This document shows, piece after piece, positions 9,601 to 18,991 of a DNA stretch of 21,761 nucleotides (position 1 is its first letter; each line of letters starts with the position of its first letter). Position numbers and translations under genes: made by a program. The DNA comes from Rodentolepis nana (Eukaryota > Platyhelminthes > Cestoda > Cyclophyllidea > Hymenolepididae): contig UZAE01000525.1 in the NCBI GenBank assembly GCA_900617975.1, forward strand, positions 1 to 21,761. Reading direction: 5' to 3'. The notes below the pieces were generated by a model. It ran no database searches and was not told the origin of the DNA. It saw only the letters and a program-made list of their open reading frames with translations.

Positions 9601-12600
9601 GCCATGTCATTACAATCGTCAAGTTACTGGTGTAGAAATAAAATGAACTTGGTTCTATTTAAAAATGGAAGATATTCTTGCAATTGAATTGGGATGTGGT
9701 TGCACAGATGTTGTCTATTAATTAACTCAAAAGCAGGCATCGTGCTTTAAAGAGTTCTGCTGCTGATCACTTGAACAAGGTGCAATTTGGAACCAAGTCA
9801 TTTTTGGTAATCTCATATTCTTATGAACTGACCTATTTACTATCGATCAGCACGATCTAACGAGAGTTTAAACATTACATAACTGTTTAGATATAAAATA
9901 AACCTGACACTGAATCAAACTTCGAAAGGTCTTGCATCTAATTCATTTCTATCTGAACATGTTAAGAAGAGAGGACCGTTACCTGATACCAACTTACTGT
10001 AACTCTGTAATAAGTGTTCTTAGCGCCAAATCCCTATGCCCTGTTTCTAGATGAATGCTGAAGTAATCAGCATTTACGTCAGTAAGGGAGAAAGAGCTGA
10101 CCGAGCTTCCTTTTTGGCACAGTGACATCAATGGCATTTGGAGGACATATTCTTTGTGAAAGTGAATGACTATCAATTGCACAACGTGGTTTCCGTACTT
10201 GAATGTCCATAGAACTGGTGAGCTTTGCTGTAAGACCAGTAATTCGAGGAAATATCGTTCTATGTTTAGAAATAGTGCTCACTTTTGCTGGCCTAAGAAT
10301 GACGTTTCTTCCACTATCACCAATATGATTTTATTAAGATTATGTGAACCAAAGCTGTTCTGGAACATAGTAAACGGCATTAGATGTCTCTTCTATGTTC
10401 CAAATGACTCGGTTCAAATATTTTCTATAAAGAGGGATCTTTAGCATAGCATTAGATCTTGCACTGATGGAAGTCTATGTAATCCGCTAAGATTTGAAAT
10501 TTAGTTCCATTAATAAGCATTTGCTGAGACATTTCGAATAATCACTTACGCCTACTAATTAATTAGCTTGGCATGTTGAAGGCTTCTAAGGAAATGCAAA
10601 TTAATGTTAGGCAAGTACACCAAGGAAATGGTGTTCGAGAAAAATTTGGCAGTCTCATCAGATAAAGGAAAAACAGTTGGTTACCTTAAAATTTATTAGA
10701 TTTGAAAGAAATCCGACGGACAAAGCATTTACTCCTTCGTGAAAGTGTTTTACTCAAAATAAGCCTACCTTCGTTATCTAGAGCTTAAGTGCGGTGATCG
10801 GTAATTCCTCTTAGGCATCTGAATTTGACCCTAGTCCCTCTTCAAGAAAATGCGACGCTGAACACGCCTCCGTAGACTATGACGGTCGCTTTCTTCTAGC
10901 AATGGCAGCCTAGTTGTCACTTGCAATTTCCTAGTTCATTCTGTGGAAGCGCTGATCTCCTTGTTTTGATGACATATGTCTAAATAGGGGAAAATTTTTC
11001 TTTTCCCTGATTAAGTGGATTTCAGTCATCCATTCTCTTTGTTATCGCCTATATGAATGAAGAAGGGTTTTAATGTGGTTTGCCTAAACGCCTTTATCAC
11101 ATCTGCATGAAATAACCGAAGATTTTCCTGTAAAATTCTTTTGGTTCTGGTCTCGAAGAGTCCTATTTTCACAAAATTGAACACAGGATTTATTGAGAGT
11201 TCATGATGCACATCCTAGCTCTCTCGTGATTGGCAAATACTTTGCTAATGATGTTGAAAGGCTTATAATCATTAAGTTCAAAGGTAGCTAATGATGCTCA
11301 CACCAGTTCTAAGGTCGAAAGTCATGCGAACCTGTTTGGAACACAATTGTCTGACGTCACTTAAAATCGCTTTTGTCATTTCTTTGTCTAGACGCTCTTC
11401 ACAACACCCCTCATATCTGGCGCTTGTGGCATTCGTTTGGAATAACTGTTCATTTCTCGCACTATCGTTTAGTGTCTTGCTCTACCCAATTTCACACATA
11501 TAATTAACGCCTGAACGTTGGCCATTAATTTAATGTTTGATTTATACTATGATGCTATTCATTTAATTTATCTTCAATGTTGTTCCTTATGTGTTATAAA
11601 CAAACACGCCCATTATTCTTGCGTTAGGAAATTCCTTCACTGTGCTGTGAGGCAAATGCAAATTGACACTCACAAATGTTAATTAGTCTTAACTCTACAT
11701 CACGCGTGCAAATTAACATTCAGTATTCATTTATTTTATCCATAGTATGCAATTGTAGGAACCCAATTATCTGTCATGACTTAAAAGGTTAGTGTTTAGT
11801 GCTGATAGTCCTTTGGCAACAGTGTGGCGTAAGAAATTAACTTGTTACACTTTTCTGAATGATCTCCATGATTGTTATTGATCCTGATATGTGATAGCCA
11901 AGCCGAAAGTTAAATAGGATTTCTTTTAAATAAGTCTATTCTTGATAATTTAGCTCGTTCGATCACAAGCCGTCGTAGAAGCTTTTATGGAATTTTCTAA
12001 GCCGAACGATGTGATCTATTATCCCTTATCGGAATTTTATCATATTTTGTATTTTCAAGATGCTTTAAGTTCATAGGGTAATTGGTTAGAGTGAAGTGTG
12101 AACTTCTGAGTGAAGATTGTTTTCGCGCTTTCAAATATCATTATGCTGCACCTGCTTTTTCGATAGGTTACCCTTCAGAACATTTATGGACTTACTTTGT
12201 TAATAAGTTCTTTCCATGTTCGTATGCCTGGTTTATAGGTAAAGCAATTGGACAAGATGGTTGCTAATAAGGCAGGATTCAAGCTCATCTGGAATGTAAC
12301 CGGTCAAACCTATCCGCGTAAACTCGATGCCGACCTAATGTGTATTCTATCCAGTCTTGGATCAACCATTCACAAAATCTGCACCGACGTTCGTCTTCTT
12401 TCAGGTCTTAAGGAGATGGATGAACCATTTGAATCCACCCAAGTAGGTTACTCACCTACCAAATTCCTTTTTTTAATTATCTACACGGAATTTTACCTAG
12501 AAAAATAAATCTATTTTTTGAAAAAGATTTTTGAGCACTATAGGGGAAGACTTAGTCACGGATTATCTTAAATTATACTGATAGTCTTAACAAAAATGCC

Positions 12601-15600
12601 CTGATCTGTATGCCTGAACAAAGAAAAGATGATCAACAGCGCAGTTGCTGTCAACCCGTCAGACATTCGTTGATAGAAAGCTTCTTTTAACACTAATTTT
12701 AGATAATGTGGAAATGTTATTATTACTATTACACTAGATATTCCGTGAAAACTATCCCAGTCTTCATGCATTAAATTAGGTTGGTCTGTCTTATTTCTAG
12801 ATTGTCTGAAATCTTTTAAGTGTTTGTGATCACGCGTCGTGTCCAAAGTTCCCAATTTAACTGGAGTGTACTAGTGGTGTGATATGCACTGGGGTCATAG
12901 TTAAGAAATGGGTCTTCATGAGGGGCCAGAACAGTTCAGAGGAAGTCAAAACACAGTACAGTCTACAGCCCCAAGGTTATTATTTTAGCACCAGGGCCTT
13001 CTGAGTGGGCTGCTGTCATTGAGCTCTGTTGCTCCGTTGGCTGTTTATAACTACATATAACCAATAATTTGATTTATCTTTGACGGGCAACCACACATTC
13101 TGCGTCCTCTTTGTTCAGTGCCTTTTTCTAAGTACTATCTAAGCTTTTTTCCTTTCTCCCCTAGATTGGTTCCTCCGCGATGCCCTATAAACGCAATCCG
13201 ATCCGCTGTGAGCGAGCATGTGCCCTGGCTCGTTTCTTGCAGTCTCAGTGTGTTTCTGCCTTGAGCACTGCTGGTGTACAGTGGTGCGAGCGCTCACTGG
13301 ATGATTCGGCTATTCGACGCATCACTTTAGCAGAGGCTTGTCTTGCTGCCGATGCTTGTTTGGTCATTCTTCAAAACATCTTCGAGGGCCTTGTTGTCTA
13401 TCCTAAGGTGAATTGGCCCCCCTTATTGTAGGCTCCGTTTTTCTTACCTGGCTTTATTTATGCACTAGGCTTAATATCTATAAGAATAATGCTCGCCTAA
13501 GTTCATGGATATTTGGAATAAAATGTAGGAATATTTCTTCCCTTTGACAAATAATTAGTATTTCAAATGGACCTTGTTTTGAATTTTATCAACCTATGGT
13601 TTTCAAAGTTGATGAAAGAGACCTAGTAGTTACCAAAATGATAATTCTGCTTTTTATTTCGGAAGTTGAACAAAGGCTAGTGTATGGGTGGACTTATCTG
13701 GAATTTGTGATTATTGGATTTTAATTTTTCAAACACCCATGCTTTGCCATGTATTGCCAGTCGATAGTTCCATTTTCAAGCGTAGTTTGGGTTGTATGCT
13801 AACAAGGTGACTATTTCAGCAGTTAAGCCTCTTCACTCAAATCGGTACTGTCAAAATCCCTCCTAATTGTATTTGGACAGTAATATCCAGCCGCGTTTTA
13901 AGTCCTCAAATTTTCCTTTGACTGCTCTGTAATGCTCCCTGTTTACTCTCTAAGTTGATTTAATTAATCCAGATGCATATGGATTGGCTATCGCTATGTT
14001 GTTCGCTTATTTCATTGGCCTACACGAATGAATAGTACTAAAGTAATCGCTGACGTTTTAATGAAAAGCTTTAAATTTTTCCTAAGGTGCAAATGTTGTT
14101 GCGATTACGTTGTCTGATTAATGAGTGTTTGATACGAAGGTGAATCAAATTAGGTTCTCAGACAAATAGCTTTAATTTAAATAGAGCAAAGGTTTACAAG
14201 TTCAAATATCTCTTTAGAGCTGCCTTAATAAAATGCGATTGCCAGCTTATTTTGTGTAGGATCAGGATCAAGACAGGTTACATCTCAAAATAGCTACCAT
14301 TTCCTAGTCCTACAAACACTAACTTTTGAAATATGAGCTAACTTAAAACTTTTAACTAAATTTAATTGGAAACCTGTTCCGATCATAGAAGCATTATAAC
14401 ATGTTAAGTAGTAATTTATGATTGGATTGAACGCTTAAAGGAGGAAAGTGAGCAACTTCTTGACGACTCATGAGGAGGTACATTCACCACAGTAATAAAT
14501 CAAGAACCAAGTGTGGGAACAAGTTGGATGAGTTACGATAACATTTTCAATTCTCACAGGCTTGAGCAAGCTCTCATAGTGTACTTTGGGTTCCAAAAGC
14601 TTTCCCGGAACAACAACTAACCCAAAGAGTTTATTAATTTTGCTAAGGTGAAGACAATTTTTATAAACGTTGTCATACCAGAGATACAACCCGGTTCTAC
14701 CAATTTGATGTGGAAGACAAATTTCAATAAAAAATTTGCATCCAAATGAAGCATCTTGACCCCTCAGATTCAATGCTTAAATGTGCATTAAGATGGTCAT
14801 GGCCACCACTTTTGATTTCACAAGGTGTGATGTGATAAATAGACGTTTTAGAAGTTATGATAAAGCCGTTTCGAAGCATTTGAGTACTTCTCTCACCAAA
14901 AATTGACGCGGGAAATTACACATCCACATTTTTTTTCTTCGTGGCAATATTTGTACACATTCATCAAGAGCTGCTAGGGCTCTGTTTCGAATTTTGTTGG
15001 GATTTACGTCCACATCCGCCGTATAGTCCAGACATATCTCCTTCAAACCTGATTGTTTCTAAGAATAAGAGGACGCCTTAAAGGCACTCGATTTATATCT
15101 TCAAATGTTGCGAAAAAAACATGTGATTTCATGGTGACAGAGACGCCTCCCAAGTTTCTACCATGAGACAATTTCGCAGGTGGCAATATTGATAAAAATG
15201 TGTATAAACAACATTGGAGTTTATGTAGAAAATGAATGTAATCGCTTGTTAAATAAATTATGGAATTTATCTGGAAGCTTTTTTAACTCACCCTTGTATT
15301 TGGTCGATTATCACGATGAAGTACCACGTACTTAGATTGTCTATCGGGTCACTTGTAATTGATCTATAAGTTAAACCAGACTTATTCTCTTCGGAACATC
15401 TTATGTTTTCCCCAATATTATATCCATATCTGACCAGAATGTATTGTGTTCCCGTGCAGACTATGTACCTTCCTGGTGATCGGCCTAGAAAATTAGAAAG
15501 TGAGTTAATTCCATGGTGCCATTTATTTATGAACCATTTAGATGCCTTTTTTCTTTTGGTTGCATTTCCTCTATACTTACCTCTTCTCTATTACAATTCG

Positions 15601-16187
15601 AGATATTGTCTTCAGTTTGAGGTTTTTGAATGTTTCTTTAGCTTGCAGTTCAAACATACTTGAGGCTATTTTAATCTGTCTGCTGTTATTTTGTACTTAA
15701 CATTTGGTGACGCAGGTGAGATGGCCATAAAATAAAACACGTTCTTTTGCTTATCCCCTAGGTGATAGAACGCAATCTTCAGGCTGAGCTGCCATTCCTG
15801 GCAACAGAACGTATTCTCATCTTAATGGTAAGAGAGGCTGGAGCTAATCGTCAGGAATGTCACGAACGCATTCGTGAGCATAGTCAGGCTGCTGGCAATG
15901 CTGTCAAGCTGGAAGGACTTCCCAATGATCTAGTATCTCGACTAATGGGTGACACTTACTTCGCTCCTATTGCCAATAAGTTGGCTGAAATACTTGACCC
16001 TTCGTCTTTCATTGGCTGTGCATCAAATCAGGTCACTGTCTACTGAAATGGGCCATTACCGGATTCTGTAGTTTATTTTTATGCTTTTTTTCTATTTTAG
16101 GTCGATGAGTTTTTGAGAGAAGAGGTTACTCCTGCTTTAGAGCCCTATCTTCAAGAATTAGGAACAACATCAACATTATTAGTCTAA
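6610..16187 (+). CDS. ADSL: Adenylosuccinate lyase, eight exons, complete
   Basis: ADSL (EC 4.3.2.2) is a cytosolic homotetramer of the fumarase/aspartase superfamily that converts adenylosuccinate to AMP and fumarate, and in de novo synthesis SAICAR to AICAR. Predicted exons: 6610-6620, 6670-6803, 6886-7035, 9106-9437, 12239-12442, 13165-13407, 15762-16031 and 16101-16187. They sum to 1431 nt, 476 codons plus TAA, close to the roughly 480 residues of animal ADSL. Visible motifs are substrate-binding SDRYAS (Arg10, Tyr11), RHDVMAH with His76, THFQPAQ with His149, and the superfamily signature [11 protein letters not shown] (Ser280/Ser281). All introns have GT-AG ends and codon phases agree at every junction. 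Parasitic flatworms lack de novo purine synthesis, so its job here should be the IMP-to-AMP step of salvage. Exon 1 is the least certain part. Confidence 0.93.
6670..6803 (+). CDS. ADSL: ADSL exon 2
   Basis: This exon encodes residues 4-49 (first and last codons split), with the RYASKEM substrate-loop motif and the helix [17 protein letters not shown], very close to animal ADSL. The acceptor is TTTTCTAG and the donor GTAATT at 6804. The last A joins AT of the next exon to give Asn49 where most homologues have Asp. Confidence 0.92.
6886..7035 (+). CDS. ADSL: ADSL exon 3
   Basis: This exon encodes EQIEEMRSN, the EEER helix, [11 protein letters not shown] with the conserved catalytic-site His76, and [11 protein letters not shown]. 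It follows an 82-nt intron with a TCTCTTAG acceptor and ends with G before a GTAGGT donor, splitting Gly99. Tyr83 replaces the His found in vertebrate MAHVHTF; this is not one of the residues known to be catalytic. Confidence 0.94.
7036..9105 (+). other. ADSL intron 3 (2070 nt)
   Basis: A GT-AG intron (GTAGGT ... CCAAAG). From about 7560 to 8460 the + strand is strongly rich in T and C relative to A and G. It contains a perfect 9-bp hairpin at 8854-8876 and a 7-bp inverted repeat (TTGTTCG/CGAACAA) at 9043-9058 near the acceptor. No nested gene is recognised. Confidence 0.85.
8854..8876. repeat. Perfect 9-bp inverted repeat with a 5-nt loop
   Basis: CAGAAGCGT, loop ATAAA, ACGCTTCTG. It lies 230 nt before the exon 4 acceptor. 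Function unknown; it may be chance or the remnant of a mobile element end. Confidence 0.7.
9106..9437 (+). CDS. ADSL: ADSL exon 4
   Basis: The exon starts with GC completing Gly99 and encodes residues 100-209: [12 protein letters not shown], then SRTHFQPAQ with the general-acid His149, TTVGRR, and [11 protein letters not shown], a phosphate and substrate contact region. Compared with vertebrate ADSL one residue is added just before RFRGVKG. The acceptor is CCAAAG without a strong pyrimidine run, and the donor is GTAAAT in phase 0. Confidence 0.95.
9438..12238 (+). other. ADSL intron 4 (2801 nt)
   Basis: The largest ADSL intron (GTAAAT ... TTATAG). Short open stretches on the minus strand at 9994-10282 and 11026-11211 show no similarity I recognise, and nothing in them looks like an exon of a known family. 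The segment 10780-10960 is somewhat richer in G and C than its surroundings and may be an old repeat. Confidence 0.8.
12239..12442 (+). CDS. ADSL: ADSL exon 5
   Basis: This phase-0 exon encodes residues 210-277, starting [15 protein letters not shown], then [29 protein letters not shown] and EPFESTQ. These match the central helices that build the tetramer core and active-site cleft. Acceptor TTTATAG, donor GTAGGT. Confidence 0.95.
12443..13164 (+). other. ADSL intron 5 (722 nt)
   Basis: GTAGGT ... TCCCCTAG with a strong pyrimidine tract at 13145-13160. The minus strand is open for 95 codons at 12855-12568, but the peptide matches no family I know and is treated as chance. Confidence 0.8.
13165..13407 (+). 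CDS. ADSL: ADSL exon 6 (fumarate lyase signature)
   Basis: This phase-0 exon encodes residues 278-358. It opens with [12 protein letters not shown], the superfamily signature loop that carries the catalytic serine, and continues through [19 protein letters not shown] and [13 protein letters not shown]. Two changes stand out in the otherwise well-kept substrate helix: Cys318 for the usual Phe in QWFER, and Ile327 for the usual Asn in DDSANRR. Acceptor TCCCCTAG, donor GTGAAT. Confidence 0.95.
13408..15761 (+). other. ADSL intron 6 (2354 nt)
   Basis: GTGAAT ... ATCCCCTAG. It contains the antisense decayed transposon described separately; the remainder is A/T-rich with no recognisable content. 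Confidence 0.8.
14468..15298 (-). mobile_element. Decayed mariner-family transposon nested in ADSL intron 6
   Basis: On the minus strand about 15042-14855 reads [29 protein letters not shown] and a further stretch before a stop; this resembles the G-L-TEIC ... VN..YYR ... L.EC segment of the mariner catalytic domain, though the catalytic Asp-containing QQD motif is not visible. A second open piece at 14773-14468 contains [11 protein letters not shown], like the L-DY-VW-..VY part further along in the same domain. At the upstream end, minus-strand TACAAGGGTGAGTTAAAAAA (15298-15279) resembles a mariner terminal repeat next to a TA. The N-terminal half seems deleted and no second repeat was found. 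The relic is inactive and antisense to ADSL. Confidence 0.45.
15762..16031 (+). CDS. ADSL: ADSL exon 7
   Basis: This phase-0 exon encodes residues 359-448: [16 protein letters not shown], a [20 protein letters not shown] helix, NDLVSRL and [13 protein letters not shown], matching the C-terminal domain of animal ADSL. The donor GTCACT departs from GTRAGT after the GT. If the 69-nt intron is retained, the frame ends five codons later at TGA, removing the last 28 residues. Confidence 0.94.
16032..16100 (+). other. ADSL intron 7 (69 nt)
   Basis: A short intron with an atypical donor GTCACT and a good T-rich acceptor (TTTTTTTCTATTTTAG). Its length is not a multiple of codons compatible with readthrough, because an in-frame TGA occurs at its start. 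Confidence 0.85.
16101..16187 (+). CDS. ADSL: ADSL exon 8 (last exon)
   Basis: This exon encodes residues 449-476, [20 protein letters not shown] and a short tail, then TAA. It aligns with the final helix of animal ADSL (FLEEEV...LKPY). The acceptor is TCTATTTTAG. Confidence 0.93.
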   Translation, partial: VDEFLREEVTPALEPYLQELGTTSTLLV

Positions 16188-16234
16188 TTAAGATGTTTAT
16201 CAACGACCCTTTTTTCAATCTTCAAAAATTTATA

Positions 16235-16240
16235 AATACA
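16235..16240 (+). promoter_or_regulatory. Possible poly(A) signal of ADSL (AATACA)
   Basis: No AATAAA follows the ADSL stop closely. AATACA, a known weaker variant, occurs 48 nt after the TAA in a short A-rich context. Weak evidence. Confidence 0.3.
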
Positions 16241-16505
16241 ATGCTTGATTGACAACTTGTGGTACTTTTTTAAACCGAATCGAACATTTGAAGCTCGTGT
16301 TCATTGTCGAGTAAGGCCGGTAGTTTGCTTTTGAGGAGGTTCTGGAAATACCAGCTTTTGTGCAATTCTCCGATTGTTAAAAAGTTATCAGTTGTTATTG
16401 ATTAAATCTTCCTAAGTGTGTGCTGGGTCTTTAATGTGATCCACTTCATTCGTTAATCAGTTAATCAAAAAGAGTCCAGCAATATAAAAGTTTCTGCTCT
16501 ACGAC

Positions 16506-16791
16506 TATCGTACTAACCTCCTGGGTATCTTCATTTTTTTAGGAAAATTACTCGTTTGAAAGCCTTTATATAAAAATTACTGGGGAGGAATTTGGGATTT
16601 TATTACAAAATGCAAGGTTACTCCTTCCGTATCTACTGAAATTAGATTGAAGTTTTGTGACAAATGAAAACTCAGAGCTTATTGCTTTGCTCTGTTAAAG
16701 CCAAGCATTCTTGAATTTTGTTAATCGGTTTTTACTATATCGTACTGCCCTCCTGGGTATCTTCATTTTTTTGTTAATCGGTTTTTACTAT
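16506..16791. repeat. Downstream repeats including a 53-nt tandem duplication
   Basis: A 35-nt segment at 16506-16540 (containing CCTCCTGGGTATCTTCATTT) recurs at 16738-16772 with two mismatches. In addition TTGTTAATCGGTTTTTACTA with its flanks occurs at 16716-16738 and 16769-16791, exactly 53 nt apart, so a 53-nt unit has been tandemly duplicated with the second copy truncated. A CAGAGC/GCTCTG inverted pair lies at 16673-16694. No function is evident. Confidence 0.8.
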
Positions 16792-17199
16792 GTCTGAGTT
16801 GCAATAGATTAGAGTGAGGACCGGGCCACATAAAAGCATAGAAGAATAAGTCGATTCCGAGAGGTGAGAATACGTCAATCAAGTCATCGAGTTCTTGCAA
16901 TATCCCGAGAAAACGTCCTATTCTTGCGCATTAAGTTTAGCTGAACCAACAGCGCAAACACTTATCAAGTCTTGTCGGTAATTCAGATCGGGAATGGTTG
17001 GGAAGTCCACTCCAATGTATTGATTAAAAATTGCTTTTATAGACTGTTTGTCGTATCTGAACGCCGTTGTCACCGAGTGACAACTACAATTTAAGTACAA
17101 ATACGCATAAACGTGACAGGACCGCTTCTCGCTACTTTAATTACCAATTGAGCAGTCTCTTCATTTACGTTTCGCAATTTATTCTTATTGTACATTATA

Positions 17200-17235
17200 T
17201 ACAGGGTGTCCCATAAAAATGCATACACTTTGAAA
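17200..17235 (+). repeat. Mariner/IS630-like terminal repeat
   Basis: TA followed by CAGGGTGTCCCATAAAAATG and CATACAC matches the CAGGGTGTCCCA start shared by the ends of many IS630/Tc1/mariner-type DNA transposons, and TA is the expected target. No facing copy and no transposase were found in the following kilobase, so this is an orphan end or part of a decayed non-autonomous element. Confidence 0.4.
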
Positions 17236-18322
17236 CTAATTGTAGAGGTGGAATTCAATTAGAATTTTAATATTATTTCGATGAAAACCCTCCAATCCCT
17301 TTTCTTCCTGTGTAGGATTTGTTGACGCTCGTGGTCTTCCGAAATGCTATTTGTGAAAGTTCTCAACAGTTCCATCAGCCTCAAACTAATCTCTAATTCG
17401 AAAGATATTAACTCGCGTTGAAGGCTTTATTTAAAATTCCTTCCTAAAATGCCTTTTCACTTCAACACCATTTTCACACCTCCATTAATATTTTTGAATA
17501 ACCAAACTGCCAATTTGAGTGAAAAGATTTATGCAAAACAACTTTAAATGTTTCTACAACGTGGACGAGTAAATTACCTCATATGAAACTTTTATCTGGT
17601 AGAGGCAATATTTTAAAATAATCTGTAGTGAGAATCACTCAAGTTTTCCATTTTAATAAAAATCACGATGAAATATTTAATGCTCTTTAGTCATGAGATA
17701 TAAAAATTATTGCGTTAATGTTAATCGCATTGTAAATATGACGCAAATATAATAGCCCGATAGCATGAATCGGCTAAGCGGGTTTAAATAATGAGGCTCG
17801 CGTAATTCGTTGTCTCCTGGAATGTATCGCTTTGGCTTCTGGGAAAATGCTTTTACCAAAAAAGAATGTAGCTAATGATAATAATTTCGTACTTTAGAGA
17901 AAATGAATAACGAATGGGCCAATAAATTCAGTTGTACGTAAAATCAAATACTAATTAATTTTGAATGATTGACAGCATTGTTTCGGGAAATTCATATTTT
18001 AATGGCATTTACGAGGCTCTTGAAAATTTTCTTCAGACAGCAATATATGGATATATATTTCGCAACGCAAACGAAGTTTACTGCATTATTCTTATAGAAG
18101 TAAAATGTTCAGTGACAGTGTTTTATGATATTTTGCCTAATCGGTCAAGTTAAAAGTTGCAACTCTAAGCAAAACAAACTGCATTAAATATTAGCAAAAT
18201 ATGTTTTCGATAATTAATTATGTGCATTAAAATTTTTGCTATTTTAAAACCATTTTAAAATATACTTGTTTAAGCTTTCCATTTTATTCATCTTATAGCC
18301 TCTCTATCCAATTAAACTTAAG

Positions 18323-18327
18323 CCCAG
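18323..18327 (+). promoter_or_regulatory. Possible spliced-leader acceptor before the TMEM35B-like gene
   Basis: CCCAG lies 23 nt before the start codon after a pyrimidine-containing stretch (CTCTCTATCC at 18300-18309). Flatworms trans-splice a leader onto a subset of mRNAs, so this could be a trans- or cis-splice acceptor. Weak evidence. Confidence 0.2.
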
Positions 18328-18350
18328 CTTTTCAACTTGGGTAAATTGTT

Positions 18351-18842
18351 ATGGCTTCGAGAATAGGCGCTCAAGTTTCCAGTGTAGTTTTGGGTGTCTT
18401 ATTTATTGCGTCTGGTTCATTCAAAACTATAAGGTTTAATTCCTCTCTTTATCGAGAACTGGTAAGGCTGTTAAAATTATTTGAACATTAAACTTAGTTA
18501 AAAGCCTTTAAAATCTTCTCTGACGTATCTCCCATTCGTGTTCTTGGATTCAAACCAAATCCTCAAATTTATATGCAAACTTCCGGCGTTTTAGAACTTA
18601 TATTTGGCACGGCTCTTGCTGCAGGAACCATTCGATCTCAAAATATTTCATGTATGGGTTTAATGTGCATGATGTTCCTTACATCTTATTGTCATATAGT
18701 TCTTGGAGATGTCAGTAGTGTAAGTCTTTTATTTCTTCATGCATTCTTTTTTTAGGCTGCTGTGCCTATAGGCTATTTATTCCTTATTTATTGGCTGCGA
18801 TCATCTTTGAAAAAATCTCAGGAAGAAAGATATCAATCGTGA
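18351..18842 (+). CDS. TMEM35B-like four-helix membrane protein, three exons
   Basis: Exons 18351-18461, 18498-18719 and 18756-18842 join in phase 0 into 139 codons plus TGA; both introns are exactly 36 nt with GTAAG donors. The ATG has an in-frame TAA at 18342-18344, 6 nt upstream, supporting the start. Likely membrane helices are residues about 9-26, 65-82, 89-107 and 112-127. The segment FSDVSPIRVLGFKPNPQIY followed by GVLELIFG (residues 44-74) closely follows the FAEVFPLKVFGYQPDP...GFLELLAG pattern of vertebrate TMEM35B, and the overall plan is that of the TMEM35/DoxX-like family. The relative TMEM35A (NACHO) is an ER chaperone for nicotinic receptors; the role of TMEM35B is little known, so no function is assigned. 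Its length is slightly below vertebrate TMEM35B, mainly at the C-terminal tail. Confidence 0.85.
18462..18497 (+). other. 36-nt micro-intron 1 of the TMEM35B-like gene
   Basis: GTAAGG donor and AACTTAG acceptor. Reading through it would change the frame content and meet a TAA, while removing it joins Leu37 to Leu38 and restores the family motif. Thirty-six nt is a typical minimal intron size in cestodes. Confidence 0.88.
18720..18755 (+). other. 36-nt micro-intron 2 of the TMEM35B-like gene
   Basis: GTAAGT donor, a T-rich body and a TTTTTTTAG acceptor. It has the same length as the first intron and contains an in-frame TAG at its end. Removal leads into AAVPIGYLFLIYW, the fourth membrane helix. 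Confidence 0.88.
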
Positions 18843-18991
18843 TATCGCCATAACATTGTCTACAAATTAATCTTTTAGTATCCTTGATTTGAGTTCTTTG
18901 CTGGCATTCGTGTGTATTTAAATATTTTTCTGTACAGATTCGTGTCGTTTGAACATGTTCTACAAGTATTTTAATATTTTTAACATCAAAA

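Larger units (their letters stand above)
16792..18341. other. Intergenic stretch between ADSL and the TMEM35B-like gene
   Basis: A/T-rich DNA without a supported gene. The only recognisable item is the transposon-end-like sequence near 17200. Promoter elements for the downstream gene should lie in its right-hand part but cannot be assigned. Confidence 0.5.

Noticed and set aside
9994..10444. Overlapping open stretches on both strands in intron 4
   Set aside because: No recognisable family, domain or splice-supported extension on either strand.
11026..11503. Open stretches of 61 and 70 codons in intron 4
   Set aside because: No conserved motif; length is within what chance produces.
12568..12855. 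Minus-strand open stretch of 95 codons in intron 5
   Set aside because: The peptide resembles nothing known and has no flanking splice or repeat evidence.
15403..15663. 86-codon open stretch in intron 6
   Set aside because: Hydrophobic T-rich translation typical of A/T-rich DNA; no family match and it is inside a well-defined intron.
17965..18153. 62-codon open stretch upstream of the TMEM35B-like gene
   Set aside because: No family match and no splice link to the downstream exons.
18351..18842. TMEM35A (NACHO) assignment for the small membrane protein
   Set aside because: The central FSDVSPIRVLGFKPNP segment follows TMEM35B more closely, so a NACHO function was not assigned.
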